From contig NC_020174.2 in the NCBI RefSeq assembly GCF_000224145.3, positions 2,277,056-2,341,055 on the forward strand: 64,000 bases of DNA. The letters are read 5' to 3'. Of the stretch, positions 42,406 to 64,000 are shown in pieces (the stretch's first letter is position 1; every line of letters starts with the position of its first letter). The notes beneath the pieces are model-generated. The model had not been told where the DNA came from. It saw only the letters and a program-made list of their open reading frames with translations, and did no database searches. The position numbers and the translations under genes are program-made. Source of the stretch: Ciona intestinalis (lineage: Eukaryota > Chordata > Ascidiacea > Phlebobranchia > Cionidae).

Positions 42406-45400
42406 ATGCAGGTAAATATCCAGTACAGTATTTCTGCTTGTACATACAACAATGTTCTACTTCGTTAGTCAGGCACCATCGCCTTGCTTGGCATAAATAT
42501 AACGAGTGTCCGCGACTCGGTTTGTATATATACAGTCAGGATATTGAAAACCGTTTACATCAAAAGCTCGTATATGCCAATAAGTGCTTTTGAAAAGTGG
42601 GTGAAGAGTTGAATCATTGTATTGTGCGCGTCACCTCAGTGGGTGATTCAAGAATGTTGTTTCATTCATTGTTTGTATTAAGATAGGCATTACGCAATAG
42701 AACTTGGTAAAGCTATGAGTAACCTCGTAAAAAATGATTATATTTGATTTAAGAAATCTGTTTATTTGTTGTGGGACCGTTTTCGTTGATCAGCTGTAAC
42801 AGCTTGACGTCAATTAAACTGTGACGTGACTAGAACTAAACAAAGCGTAACGCCGTATAGTAAAGTGTTGTCCCCAAAGCCAGGCATTCTATTTTTGTCT
42901 GCATAAAGAGCTGAATAGATTGTATTGGAGAAAGACAATACAGTGATAAATACGACTGTATTGTTGTAAAGAAATATTGTTTGTCGGGATGTTGTTATAA
43001 CTGTTCGCCATTTCCTGAATAAAACCAAGTTGCGTCAAACGTATCCTATTAACAATAACCCACGCCATACAAACGTAGGAGCTAACCGTGCTTTATTTAG
43101 TCTTGTGGTGACTTAATGGTGTTGCAACATAACATACCAAAGAAAATTATCACACTTATCCATACATGAGTTCTTTTGATGATATACCCTGTTTGTGAAT
43201 CGCGAAAAAGGAATTTCGTGAAGTTTGGAATATAAAATGACGTCACTTTTAACGCGGCTTTTAAATTTTTAAATTACCACACTTTTAGGCTTTTGTGCAT
43301 TACTACTAAGTAAAACACGCTAAAATAAGTTTGCAGGATATAAATTTGATCAATTATTTATTAGGATATTAACGAGTCCTGGTTCCTTTTGTGTTTAAAC
43401 ACCAATCTTTTCTATATGGGTGAGATCCCATAGAAATGAACGCCAAGCGACTTTGAATTCTTAAGTTATAGTGGGCCCATTACCCCACAATTATTATGCG
43501 ATTGTGTGTTTTGAATGTTAAATCTAAAACGCATAGTTTGTAGGCTATGAAGTGTACACTCGTTTTTCTTGTCCCATTTAGTAAAAAACAAAGAATATAT
43601 ACGGAATAACGGTAGTCTCGCGACTCGAAAATACCGTTGTTAATTGTAAAAAAAACTAATAAGAAAAATGGGCCTTTAAGTGGTAACGGTACCACATCTG
43701 ACACCACGGTACTATATATATTATAATTATATATATATATAATTTTCTGAAAATAAGTTAGTAACGTACCTATGTTGTTTTTATTTAGTCTATAAAATTG
43801 GTCGTGGTGGGCGATGGTGCCGTGGGAAAAACGTGTCTACTTATCAGCTACACGGCGAATGCCTTTCCAAGGGAGTATGTTCCGACCGTGTTTGAAAACT
43901 ACATGGCAAATATCACGGTCAACAATCAGCAAATTTGCTTAAGTCTTTGGGATACCGCTGGTCAAGAGGATTTTGACAGGTAAATACATATTGTGGTGGG
44001 GTAAGATGGGACATGATTGAAATGTCCTTTTCCGTTGTTTTTGGTAGTAAACAAAGAATAGTTACAGGGTTACATAGTAGGTTGGAGAAAGATGGGACAC
44101 CTTTAGCACATAATATTCAAATATTCTGATCGAGTTTTAAACAATTAACAGCGGTTTTGGGGAGTTGTGAGGATAGGATTTTATAATTTTTTAAATATTC
44201 TTTGTTTCAACCGAGTGGGACTAGAAAATATAATGAAAGTGTGTCCCATCTTCCCCCACCCTACTATATAACTGGAGTACCGTGACTTTTAAAAAACGTT
44301 GTTAATTGTTTAAAACACGACCAGGAAATGAGAGTTTTTGGTGCCAACGGTAGGCTATACTATCTTAACTAACAGTTCTATACGTTTGCCAGAATACACA
44401 ATATTTGTTTTTTTAACGAGATAATTTTAGAAAAAAATTGTAGATTTTCGATTATGGTTTTAATTTCTATATAAACGCGGTCACAGATTTTAAATATGCA
44501 AATTCTATGTTTACATTGAGTGTTTATATATGTAAATAATTACGACGAATACAAACCCTTAGTTCAATTTTATATTTGTTCACAGATAAACTATTTCGTG
44601 CTATGGTGTAAGATGGGATACCGTTCGCACATAAATCCCATATTTTCTGACCGTGCTTTAAATAATTAACAACGCTCTTTTAAAGTCACAGGGTTACAGT
44701 TTTTTAATTATATAATTCTGTAAATAATGTTTGTTTACTACCAAGTTTAAAGAACAAGTAATGAAAACATGTCCCATCTTACCCCTTCCTAGTATACACG
44801 TTTTAGTATCAATAACTGAACACTTTTTATAATACAGGTTGAGACCGCTTTCATATCCAGACACCGATGTCTTTGTTCTCTGCTTCTCGATAATTTCTCC
44901 AACCTCCTTTGAAAATCTCCAGCACAAATGGTTGCCCGAGTTACGAGAACATTGTCCTAATGTGCCCATCCTGCTAGTGGGTACGAAGCTTGACTTGAGA
45001 GAAGACACCGAAATTCTACAACAGCTTTCCTCGAAAAATCTAAAACCAATAACGTGAGTGAGCTTTCTTATTGTAACTGTTCGTAACGGGTAAGGAAATT
45101 GCGGGTCAATGGTATGCTAGGGTGGGAGAATACGGGACACCTTTAGCATATAACGTCTAAATATTCTGAGCGTGTTTTTAACAATTAACGGTATATGAGA
45201 GTCGTGAGGATACGGGTTTACAATTATTTGAATGTTCTTTGTTTACTACCAAACGGGACTAGAAAATCAAACGAAAAAGTGTCTCATTTTCCCCAAACCT
45301 ACTATAGTACTATATACATACAAATATATCTATTTAAAACAACAATTTAACTCAACAGACCAGAAGAAGGGGCGAAAATGGCGAAAGATATTAAAGCAGT

Positions 45401-45530
45401 TAAATATTTAGAGTGTTCTGCTCTAACTCAGGAGTGTCTCAGCCAAGTATTTGATGATGCTGTTATTGCAGTGCTAAACCCATCACACTTTTCAAGTAAC
45501 AATGACAACAGCTGTTGTAAGATCGTTTAA
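42406..45530 (+). CDS. Rac-like small GTPase (paralogue 2), 4 exons, 194 aa
   Basis: Rho-family GTPase. Exons: 42406-42411 (only ATG CAG), 43789-43979, 44838-45053, 45359-45530. The first three coding exons are 6, 191 and 216 nt, identical to the paralogue at 21.8-23.6 kb, so the two are duplicates. GDGAVGKT (10-17), Thr35 in VPTVF, DTAGQE (57-62), TKLD and CSAL are all canonical. Switch I and the effector loop ([12 protein letters not shown]) are closer to Rac/RhoG than in paralogue 1. The tail lacks a polybasic stretch and ends SCCKIV: a CaaX box CKIV preceded by a second Cys that could be palmitoylated. Membrane targeting may therefore differ from the other copy. Introns 2 and 3 are full of TIR elements. 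Confidence 0.93.
43560..43716 (+). repeat. TIR element (MITE), subfamily B, left end missing
   Basis: The body from TTTTTCTTGTCCCATTTAGT leads to the right end ACACCACGGTACTATA. A detached CATTACCCCACAATTATTAT motif lies at about 43478. Confidence 0.65.
43992..44383 (+). repeat. Nested TIR elements: A (44075-44268) inside B
   Basis: The B left half (GTGGTGGGGTAAGATGGGAC to AGTTACAGGGTTACA) is followed at TA by a complete reverse A element (TAGTAGGTTGGAGAAAGATG to TCCCCCACCCTACTATA). The B right half then resumes (GGAGTACCGTGACTTTTAAA to AACAGTTCTATA). Confidence 0.87.
44601..44795 (-). repeat. TIR element (MITE), Rac-like intron 2
   Basis: CTATGGTGTAAGATGGGATA to GTCCCATCTTACCCCTTCCT. Confidence 0.85.
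45115..45305 (-). repeat. TIR element (MITE), subfamily A, Rac-like intron 3
   Basis: GCTAGGGTGGGAGAATACGG to CATTTTCCCCAAACCTACTA. Confidence 0.86.
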
Positions 45531-46588
45531 ATTTACATCTCGTTGTTTACTTACAGTGTTATGTGTATTAACATTACCGTGATACACACACGAGTTCATA
45601 GGGTTAAAAACGAGAGGTATATTTTCTTTAAAATTAGATAAACACTCATTCCCGTCATGATATATTTCATACGCTTTATGTTATTACGCCTAATGTTTTT
45701 ATTATATATCTTCATACGTCAGTTCACCAAGAAAAGCAATTAAATGGACTGTAATCGTACTAATCTGATGTAGTATTACGTTATATATGTAACCGAATTC
45801 TGCACTGTTTACTTGTTACACAGATTACTGCATAGTTATAAAACCTAAAATTATAAAATGTTTTTAAGGGTATTTGAAAAATATCATTTTATCAAATTTA
45901 TTTCTAATACCATCGTAGTATAGTGTATGCAATTCAGGTACTTTTTATTACATAAATTTACGCAGTAAAAGTGAAGCATTTTTAAATGATTTTGTTGTAA
46001 TATTCAACATTTTACATGTTTTATTTGTTCATTTTATTAATGCGTAACGGTCGAATAAAACTATAACTACAAATTGGAACAGTTTGTTTTAGCATTATAT
46101 TTTTAACACGTTATATAGAAGGGTTGGGGAAAACAGGACACCTTTAGCAGATGATATGCAAATATACTGATCGTGTTTTAAACAATAAACAACAGGCACC
46201 GACAAACGGCCTTTGTTTTTAAACGTTATATAAAGTAGGGTGGGGGAAGATAGGACACCTTTTCAATCTATTTTTTCGTCCCATTTGGTAGTATGCAAAG
46301 AACGTCCAAAGAATTATAAAACCGTTTTACGGCTTCCATTAACGGTTGTTAATTGTTTAACAGCGCTCGAATACTCGCATATCATGTGCTAAAGGTGTCC
46401 CATCTCCCCCCACCCTACTATCAGTCGTGGAGAAGACCAAACAGCAAGACAATACCCAGATTCAGATATAAATATTTATTTTCAGAACTTTTTCAAGGAC
46501 ACACCACAAATAACCAATGGTACTCTGTTCAAGGACAAAAAAATAAATACAAACTTTTGAATGGCCACAATTTTACATATTATTCAAT
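45531..46588. other. Gap between convergent Rac-like and NDUFS1 genes
   Basis: The 3' flank of the Rac-like gene has AATAAA motifs, the last near 46055. The end is occupied by a truncated reverse A element (46115-46228) and a complete A element (46232-46421). Confidence 0.55.
46232..46421 (+). repeat. TIR element (MITE), subfamily A
   Basis: AGTAGGGTGGGGGAAGATAG to CATCTCCCCCCACCCTACTA. It directly follows a truncated reverse copy at 46115-46228. Confidence 0.87.
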
Positions 46589-56971
<10,383 letters not shown>

Positions 56972-59177
56972 CTTTAGGTCTTGTTCGATTCAACAAGGTA
57001 CTGGAATACCTTTAACCATCTGCAGTTTTTACAAAATAAAAAAACAAAACTGCCCGCTGTAGAAATCAAATATAAAAAAATTGTCGGTGCTGAAGAGCCG
57101 CATATACTACAAAATAAAACGACTTAATACCAGGCCACCAGCAAAAATACACAGGACGCAGTGACTTGCACGGATGTCAGTTAATTTTGTGATAGTCTGG
57201 AAAGAATGACCTTCATTGTCTTACATAAGAGCGACTGGAAAATCCAAAACACAGTATACTCAATACTGTATGTCTGTACCGTTCACAGACAACAGGCTAC
57301 TGCAATCGCCTGCCCTCTGTTAGTTTTTTTTCTGGTTCGCAGCGCCACATACCGAAACATATTTAATAACCCAATAGAAATTGTGAAAGTATTAATGCTA
57401 TGTCACTTGTTTTATTTGTGTAGAATCCGCACGGGTCTGTAGACCCCTGTTGCTTGGCTTTGGCCTGCAATGTACTATTAGAAGCATGGTCATAGTGGGA
57501 CCCTGCATGTTCTCTTAGCGACACAGGAAAAATTTTGGATACTGAGGGACCAAGCCTTAGTTCGAACAGTTTTACGGGACTGCAGAAAGTGTCGTTTTTG
57601 GAACGCAATGGTTGGGGAACGGAGGATGGCACCTCTAGCTTGCGGTGGAACAAGAATCAGATTCACCAGGCAATGCAACCAGAAGTGGAATGGCACTTCA
57701 ACCCCCCTGCTGCAAGTCACCAAGGTGGTGTGTGGGAGCGTATGATACGGTTCGTTCGTAAGATCATATTAGGCTCTCTTGTCGGGGACGGAATGCTGAG
57801 CGACTTCGGTTTGCTTACCTTAATGACCGAAGTTGGGCGTATATTAAATGACCGATCACCCACGCCTGTGAGCGATGACCCTATAGCCATTAACCCCAAG
57901 TAGGCTATGCTGCTTACAGGTTCAGTGAGTGGCACCTTTCCTCTAGATGAGTTCGTGAAGGCGGACGGCTATCAAAAGTCATGGCGGCTTACTTAATTGC
58001 TCGCGGATCAATTCTGGGATCGTCGGCTCAAGGATTACCTGCCGCTGCTACAACCTAGACAAAAATGGTTGCAGCGAACCGAGAACTTTGCTGTCGATGA
58101 AGTCGTCCTCATTAAGGACGAGAATCTCAAACGTGGACAATGGCCGAAAGGGATAGTCGTGCTATGCTATCCTGATCGTGAAGGGATGTTACGACGAGTG
58201 CGTGTATGAACTGCGACTGCAGTGATAGATCGAGACATTCGTAAACTGTGCTTACTAGAAGCACACCCACAGCCTATTATGAAGCCCTATTCCTTTAAGA
58301 ATTTTCAGTGTGTAGGCCTTAAAGAAACACGCACTTTCCTTCCTTTCTTGCATGATCCTCCATTTTAGTATGTGCCTATTGTACGTACAAAACGGTTGTT
58401 TATTCCACCACGTGATGGAAATGACCTCGTGCAAACTTGAAAAGCATTTAAGATAGAAAGTACCATGGCTGATTACCATGGGGTTTTCCATCGGAAAGAT
58501 TGTTTTTTTTACATCTTATGGTGGGATATGCCATCATCGATGGAACCACCCCTACACTCAGTAAATTCCACACCTAGGGCTATATTGCAATTTACAGTGT
58601 AATTGCTTTTATACCCAAAGACCAAACAGTTTATAATATCTTGCTATGTTTTATTCCTTTTTCTGGTTTACAAGTAGGCTACACGATACAGGATTGGGCA
58701 AAAGCTTACTCGACGGCCGAGTCCGCCATGAACCTATAGACTGACCTTGAGGTCTCAGTGCCGATAGTGGCGTTATTAGTTCTCGTTCTCCTAATTGTGT
58801 TCGTGAAAAAGCGAATTATATACCAGATAAAATCACGTGACAGCAGCGCCACGCCATGCAATAAAATGCTGGAAACGATTCGTTTTCATAAGAATAGTCT
58901 GCCATGAGATAAGTCGTATCCGCAGTGTTGACATTGATTAACGGAGTATTGTGGTTTGGTGATGTGACGTCACTTTAAGCGTCGACTTGCAACATACTTT
59001 GCTTGCAATGGACCTAATTAAAACGACTGTCGTTTTCCCGAGCACGCGGAGAAAAGCAAATTCCAATTAATCAAACCGAATAAATTCTCAATTTCTAGTT
59101 TATACAGTTACATCCAAATATTTTCACACAGCATGCATGTAAGCCAATTCGAAATAGACGGTTAAAATACATTGCCA
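56972..59177. other. Intergenic region with LTR-element fossil
   Basis: It holds the upstream region of NDUFS1, a BEL/Pao-like integrase remnant (57470-58210) and a SINE tail fragment (59018-59062, ACGACTGTCGTTTTCCCG). I see no host gene. Confidence 0.5.
57470..58210 (+). mobile_element. BEL/Pao-like LTR retrotransposon fossil, integrase end of pol
   Basis: The conceptual product contains the block FNPPAASHQGGVWERMIR with a downstream ILNDRSPTP, which is characteristic of BEL/Pao integrases. Further downstream lies an integrase C-terminal-like stretch (VDEVVLIKDENLKRGQWPKG). Gag, protease, reverse transcriptase and paired LTRs are not seen, so only a piece remains. It is broken in several places, with limits approximate. 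The still-legible motifs suggest moderate rather than great age. Confidence 0.75.
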
Positions 59178-60308
59178 TTATTGAACGGTGTCATGAAGTG
59201 AAAGCGCGTTAACGATGTCCCGATCTTGATTTAGACCAACTTTAAATTGATCAACCGTCACTTTGCCATCTTGATCCTAAACACAAGAATTTTCCATAAA
59301 ATGTGAATGTAGTACTGTGTGGTAAAATGGGATGCCGTTAGCCCTTATAATCCATATTTTCTGATAATGTTTTTTTTACAAAGAACAACCCTCGTTTAGA
59401 GCCGCTGAGCTACAGGTATATAATTCTGTAAATATTCGTGGTTACAAACGATACCTTTTCTATCAAGTTATATAATTTTTCAGTTCGTTTTTCAGCAGTG
59501 TTTTCATCATCGGGTAGTGGTACGTGATTAGCCTTAAAACAAAACAAAAAAAGTTATGCAGCAATACGAAGTGCGACTTTATAAATGTATTGATTGTAAG
59601 TCAATATACATACGATCATGGAGAAAACGGAATCTTCGACTAATTGCATTTTTTCCTTCGTTATGAACCCCGTATGGTCGATATCACGTACATGAAAAGC
59701 CCCTAGAGATAAAAACAAAACCACGTAACAACTTTATTGTGATTGACTAGTAAAGCTACGTACATTTGAGTTTTTCTTCCTTCGTTCCTCGCGCCAGAAG
59801 GCTAGTTACTTTAATAAAACTTTCAAAATTAAGAGACGCATCCTCTTCTAAATCCATCCCATTAAAAATAAACTTTGTAAAATTTTCGGCATCTCCGGCC
59901 GGAAAGAAACCTTCGGCAATCGCTTGGAAGCGCGCCATTGTAAACTTTCCGCTGGGGCAATCCCTTTTAAACCCTTTGTACCACTGTGCTACTTCGGCAG
60001 GAGTGACTATAAACATAAGTATTATATTTTTAATCTGTAGTAAAACTTAATGGACTTGTAAGTACTATTGAAAGGCACCTAAACCCAAAAAACACTTAAT
60101 ATACTTTTATGTGATTAAATAGTACCATGGGGTAAGATGGAATACCATATCAAATGGGACGAGAAATGTCCCATTCTACCCCACCGTACCATACTCACAA
60201 GTATTGTATTCCATAAAGTTTCTTAGCAAAATACTCACAATTTGTTTCCGCACTTAATCGAGCAATTTCATGTTCTGACAGACTTTGAGTACTTTCTTGA
60301 TTTCCCAT
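59178..60308 (-). CDS. Neuronal calcium sensor-like protein with degenerate EF-hands, 5 exons, 192 aa
   Basis: Member of the NCS/visinin/recoverin family, which are Ca2+-myristoyl switch proteins at membranes. Exons in reading order: 60308-60239, 60006-59764, 59702-59614, 59532-59455, 59276-59178. MGNQES is an N-myristoylation signal. FTPAEVAQWYKGFKRDCPSG is the typical NCS first helix with the usual dead EF1. EF2 (DLEEDASLNFES), EF3 (DIDHTGFITKEK) and EF4 (EKDQDGKVTVDQ) all lack the conserved Glu at loop position 12 (Ser, Lys and Gln instead). EF2 also lacks the position-6 Gly. Ca2+ binding is therefore probably weak or lost; this is inference. The last three exons (89, 78 and 99 nt) equal those of the NCS-1 gene next door at 62.0-62.8 kb on the same strand, so it is a tandem paralogue. 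Confidence 0.92.
59310..59445 (-). repeat. TIR element (MITE), 3' truncated, in NCS-like intron 4
   Basis: TAGTACTGTGTGGTAAAATG followed by body. The far terminus is missing. Confidence 0.72.
60121..60191. repeat. TIR element (MITE), deleted to a 71-bp hairpin
   Basis: TAGTACCATGGGGTAAGATG and TCCCATTCTACCCCACCGTA face each other across a core of about 20 bp. It lies in NCS-like intron 1. Confidence 0.85.
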
Positions 60309-62001
60309 CGCGGTTACACAATTAGAAAGACAAACTTAGGTAGCAATACAATACACAATATAGATAATAAGCAGCCTGTATGCGCACGAGCTATATAGAA
60401 CCGGCAAACGAACGGATACACCGTCGGAAATAATTTGTTAATGCGTGTTTGCTCCCGAAAGGAAATGTAAGAATTGCGTGTATTGTTTACAAAAATGTTA
60501 TTGCTGTACATGATGAACAATTGTACCTACAGCAATGTTGATTATTAAAAAATACAAAACTCAATCTATATCGATACTTCCCAAGGGGGGTTATTATACA
60601 TAAGAAGTTGGACATCCTTCAACATTGTTAAAGACGAAAATCGATTAACACATCGTTACTGTATCGTTAATTTATTTTATTACAAAATTAAAGAAACACG
60701 ATTCGCAGAAAACAGAAATTAATAATATAATACAATTATACTCCACAACAGTAAAACGACCACAAAATTAGAACTGAAACATAATTGAACGGTTCAGCTT
60801 CCCAAGTACGTACATTATTTAGCTCTGGTGACAGAAAAAATCTTCGCTAGTGCAAGAAATAGTGCGCAGTATTGTTAACACTTGATAGCGATAATGGTGT
60901 TAATAAAATGCGTGCGATATAAAATGAACAAAAGCCGTTGATGTTTTGCGCATGATTATAAACGCTGCCGCTGGTTAAACAAGCGACACCACCGTGGTAA
61001 TATATGGCAAACCGTATACTGGTTTAATTATTAACCGGGCATAGAGCCAAGATATAATAGCTGCGTAAAAGTATGGAATGTGACGTAGTTTTGGCGTGAC
61101 AAGGTCAATATTGTTAAATTATTAATAATTTCATAAAAGCTTGTTGTAAATTTTCAATATCTCGAAATATAAAAATAGAACACAAGTAGTCACAATGACA
61201 ACATCAAACAGAGAGGGTATATGAGACATAATAGGATATTGTGTTAAAAAATATATATCGACCCTTATTGTAAACTCAGCTACACACGGATACAGCTCGT
61301 TTTATCGGTAAACGCCGTGAGAGGTTCTATTAGATTCTAAGGTTCAAGAAAATCTATAATTACTACATTAAGTTGCGAATAGGAATGGGCTTATTTTCGT
61401 GCTTGTCCGTGGTTGGCATACGATCGTTAGCCGATGAATAATTTATGCCGTTTTACCCAAGCGTGTTGGCTTAAGCCAGATATATGTTCCAACATGAGGC
61501 GCGTAACGCTACTGATTAATTTCGTGTACATGGTTTTGGTGGAGTAGACGGTAAAGGTTAGAATAGTAGGGTGGGGTAAGATGGAACATATTTTTATTCT
61601 TTTGTCGCATTTGGTAGTAAACAAATAATATTTTCAGAGTTGTATAACCGTTGACCCGCGACTCTTAAAGAGCGTTGGTAATTGTTTAAAATAGAATCAG
61701 GAAACATTGGATTCAGGTGTTGGCGGCATCCCATCTTACCCCACAGTACTGCACTCTTTGGCTTTTGTAAAAGGTGTGTTTGTATATATGATAAATGACA
61801 TCAAGTGTAAAGTGTATAATATATGAAAAACAACATCATATAGAAAGTACAGACATATCAATATTACCGTTTTGTAAAAATCCAATAAAAAGTACTGAAA
61901 TGTGGAATAAAAGATAAAACGCATATTCACATAAAGAATTATAAACCCTTTACTTTTATCTTCACCAATACATTGCCAGATTATAACACGCTATATGTAT
62001 T
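60309..62001. other. Intergenic region between the two NCS genes
   Basis: The upstream region of the NCS-like paralogue and the 3' flank of NCS-1. It contains one complete B-type TIR element (61564-61751). No exon is recognised. Confidence 0.5.
61564..61751 (+). repeat. TIR element (MITE), subfamily B
   Basis: TAGTAGGGTGGGGTAAGATG to CATCTTACCCCACAGTACTG. Confidence 0.88.
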
Positions 62002-62820
62002 TTAAACCAAACCATCGTAGATAGAAAGAGCTTGTACGATAGAAGGATCACTTTTTGCACCAACTAAAAATTCATCTTTTGTTAATTTCCCATCTTTATT
62101 CTGCAAAAAAATAAAGCAAAATAAGAAAGATTCATAATTTTATTTACTTTAAATACATATATAACCATTTTAATGTTGTAATGATAAGCCATAAAAAGGA
62201 AACTAAAAAATTCAACAATACCATATTTTAAAATAACTATACTTTTTTTGCTTCTTAAAATAGTCTGTAAAAGGTCGAGTATGAAAAAAAAATTCAATTT
62301 GTCCTATTATTTACTATTCTGTTTTACCAATATTCACAAATACAATTCAGACTTCACTTAATATTTTCCATTTTACCATTGTTGTCACACCAGTGTTTGT
62401 TATCTTATACAATTTATGTTTTGTTTGTCTTCATACAATACACCGCATACAAAAGGCGTTGTTTAATAACGCTGTCAATCGTTAGCAAAAGAACAATTCT
62501 GCCAAAGATAGTCAATATAAATAACTTTACCTTGTCCATCACTTTAAATATTTTTTCCACTCGCTTTTGGGGCGTGTTTTCTTCTGCGGGTAAATTCACA
62601 GCATCTCCCTGTGTATTTATGAATATTTAAACAGGCTAATGGAAATAATTGCTTAATCCGAGAATTTGAATGAGAAATTTATTTATTCTATACAAGCCAA
62701 GCGTAAGTGAATTAGTTGTAGACCTACTTACCACCATTGCGAAAATAGCTTCAACAATATTTAACATTTCATCTTTGGTAATAAATCCATCATTGTCAAG
62801 ATCATATAACTGGAATGCCC
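62002..62820 (-). CDS. NCS1: Neuronal calcium sensor 1 (frequenin), 3'-terminal three exons; gene incomplete here
   Basis: Ca2+ sensor of neurons and secretory cells that regulates PI4-kinase and channels (family knowledge). Exons in reading order: 62820-62732, 62608-62531, 62100-62002. They encode [18 protein letters not shown] (a canonical EF3), then the NCS-1-specific linker [21 protein letters not shown]4 follows ([12 protein letters not shown], canonical, with the loop split by an intron), and the NCS-1 hallmark C-terminus reads [16 protein letters not shown]. Both loops keep Glu12. The upstream exons (N-myristoylation site, EF1, EF2) are not visible between 62821 and the window end, so they must lie beyond it. 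Confidence 0.93.
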
Positions 62821-64000
62821 CTGAAAATATTTTCTTCTTAACTTTATTACAGTTAGGTGATGATAGGTCTGATATTTAGTGAAGTAATGAACTGGTTGGC
62901 TACATAGAACTACTATTTTTAGAATAGGTAATGAAATCTGGGATGACATTGTTAAAGTTAAATTACACCAATAGTTATCAAACATAGGAAAACTTATGGA
63001 TAATGTAATGTGATGAATGCAACAGACAGTTGCTTCGGTTTTTTGTATAGACACATAGAACTGTTTTTCCTTAAAACTAGAGATTGCTAAAACAAATTGT
63101 GTCAGCCTGATCTCATAAACGAGTTACAGGTACCGCTTAAAAATCAACAGAATGCCTGATGTTGGCTACTATATCTATTGCACTAAAAAAAATTAACCTC
63201 ATGCCTACCCGTTTTGTTTTTGTAACACAAAACAGAATGAATAAGAATGAAAAATTACTATGTTTTAGTGTTAAAAAGAATTTGTAATTCTCCATAATAG
63301 TGGATCACTATTTAATATCTGTGTCTGTTTTACACCGAACATGGTGGCTCCATTCGTAACAGTTGCTAAGCAAGTTACAACATGTAGTACTTATAGTACT
63401 TTACTTTGGAAAGTTTGTTTGCCAATATCTAAAATACATACTGGTACACAGACATTCTTGTTTACAATCAATCAAACATGTTATTATGCTATGGTTGGGG
63501 GTTCATTTTCTGTGACTTAATTAGTACTTCGATCTTAGTCTTATAGAAATAAGTTGTCATTTAAGCACATTAGAGTGATTTAATTGATTAATAAAGGTAA
63601 CTAAATTGAAAATTGAAATAAAATACCGCTTGAATAAAAGGTTAATTTAATTATGAAGCCTTTAATATTTTTTGCTTGCTACATTGTATGTTAGATGTGC
63701 TACTAGAAACTATGGCAATAGCATGCAACACTGCACATGGTCACATGAGCAAAATGTTAGGGGTTTCTGGATTGACATAATATGTTTTAGCACCCCAGTT
63801 TTAAATCTAAATGCGAGTGTTTGTATAAGTGGTACAGTCAATGTATTTTGCATTTGCAACTTCAATCAATGAGGTTTTGTTCGTTTGTTGACTATGAATG
63901 TTATTGTATTTCAGTGATATTACCTCAAATTTGTTAAAAAATAACGTTTCCCCAAAAAATTGTCCAAAAAAACACCAAATAAATTTTAATAACATACAGT
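62821..64000. other. Probable intron or upstream part of NCS1
   Basis: AT-rich. I recognise no exon and no copy of the two main repeat families. The splice acceptor at 62821-62823 shows that transcription enters from this side. Confidence 0.5.

Noticed and set aside
57535-57903. 122-codon frame as a possible host gene
   Set aside because: Its motifs are those of a BEL/Pao-type integrase, so it is treated as an element fossil.

Overview
The window is chordate nuclear DNA, almost certainly from a solitary ascidian of the Ciona intestinalis group. I infer this from the AT-rich, compact, many-exon genes, from a very abundant short inverted-repeat element whose ends read roughly TAGTAGGGTGGGGTAAGATGG, from a tRNA-headed SINE family, and from gene products that match deuterostome families. 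The repeats resemble the MITE and composite SINE I remember being reported from Ciona, but no search was possible. Almost all coding regions are split, so I rebuilt the genes exon by exon using GT/AG sites, reading phase and family motifs. Every model listed keeps phase across all junctions.

Layout. 1-7.0 kb: no gene recognised. 7.3-15.8 kb (+): a 17-exon delta-type protocadherin. 16.6-20.3 kb (+): a 7-exon predicted membrane-anchored protein that ends in a dynein-stalk-like module. 21.8-23.6 kb (-): a 192-residue Rac-like GTPase. 24.4-26.4 kb (-): a four-exon fatty-acid-binding protein. 27.7-36.9 kb (+): a 1,044-residue adenylation-carrier-reductase (NRPS-like, A-T-R) enzyme. 37.3-39.9 kb (+): a short-chain dehydrogenase. 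42.4-45.5 kb (+): a second Rac-like GTPase with the same exon plan as the first. 46.6-57.0 kb (-): the complete 17-exon gene for the 75-kDa subunit of mitochondrial complex I (NDUFS1). 57.5-58.2 kb: a BEL/Pao-like LTR element fossil. 59.2-60.3 kb (-): a neuronal-calcium-sensor paralogue whose EF-hands are degenerate. 62.0-62.8 kb (-): the last three exons of a canonical NCS-1 gene whose 5' part is not visible in the window.

Functional links. The A-T-R enzyme and the dehydrogenase lie head-to-tail on one strand. They could form a two-step carboxylate-to-aldehyde-to-alcohol (or the reverse) pathway. This is an inference from position and chemistry. The two Rac genes are a dispersed duplicate pair, and the two NCS genes are a tandem pair. 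The remaining genes look like unrelated neighbours.

Repeats dominate the non-coding DNA. I see about 45-50 copies of the short TIR element in two subfamilies, A and B. A copies are nested in B copies at least four times. Two copies carry terminal motifs expanded into short tandem arrays, and one copy appears to supply a splice donor. About 18 SINE copies, a repeat that resembles the Ciona spliced leader, a minisatellite and a C-rich TIR element make up most of the rest.
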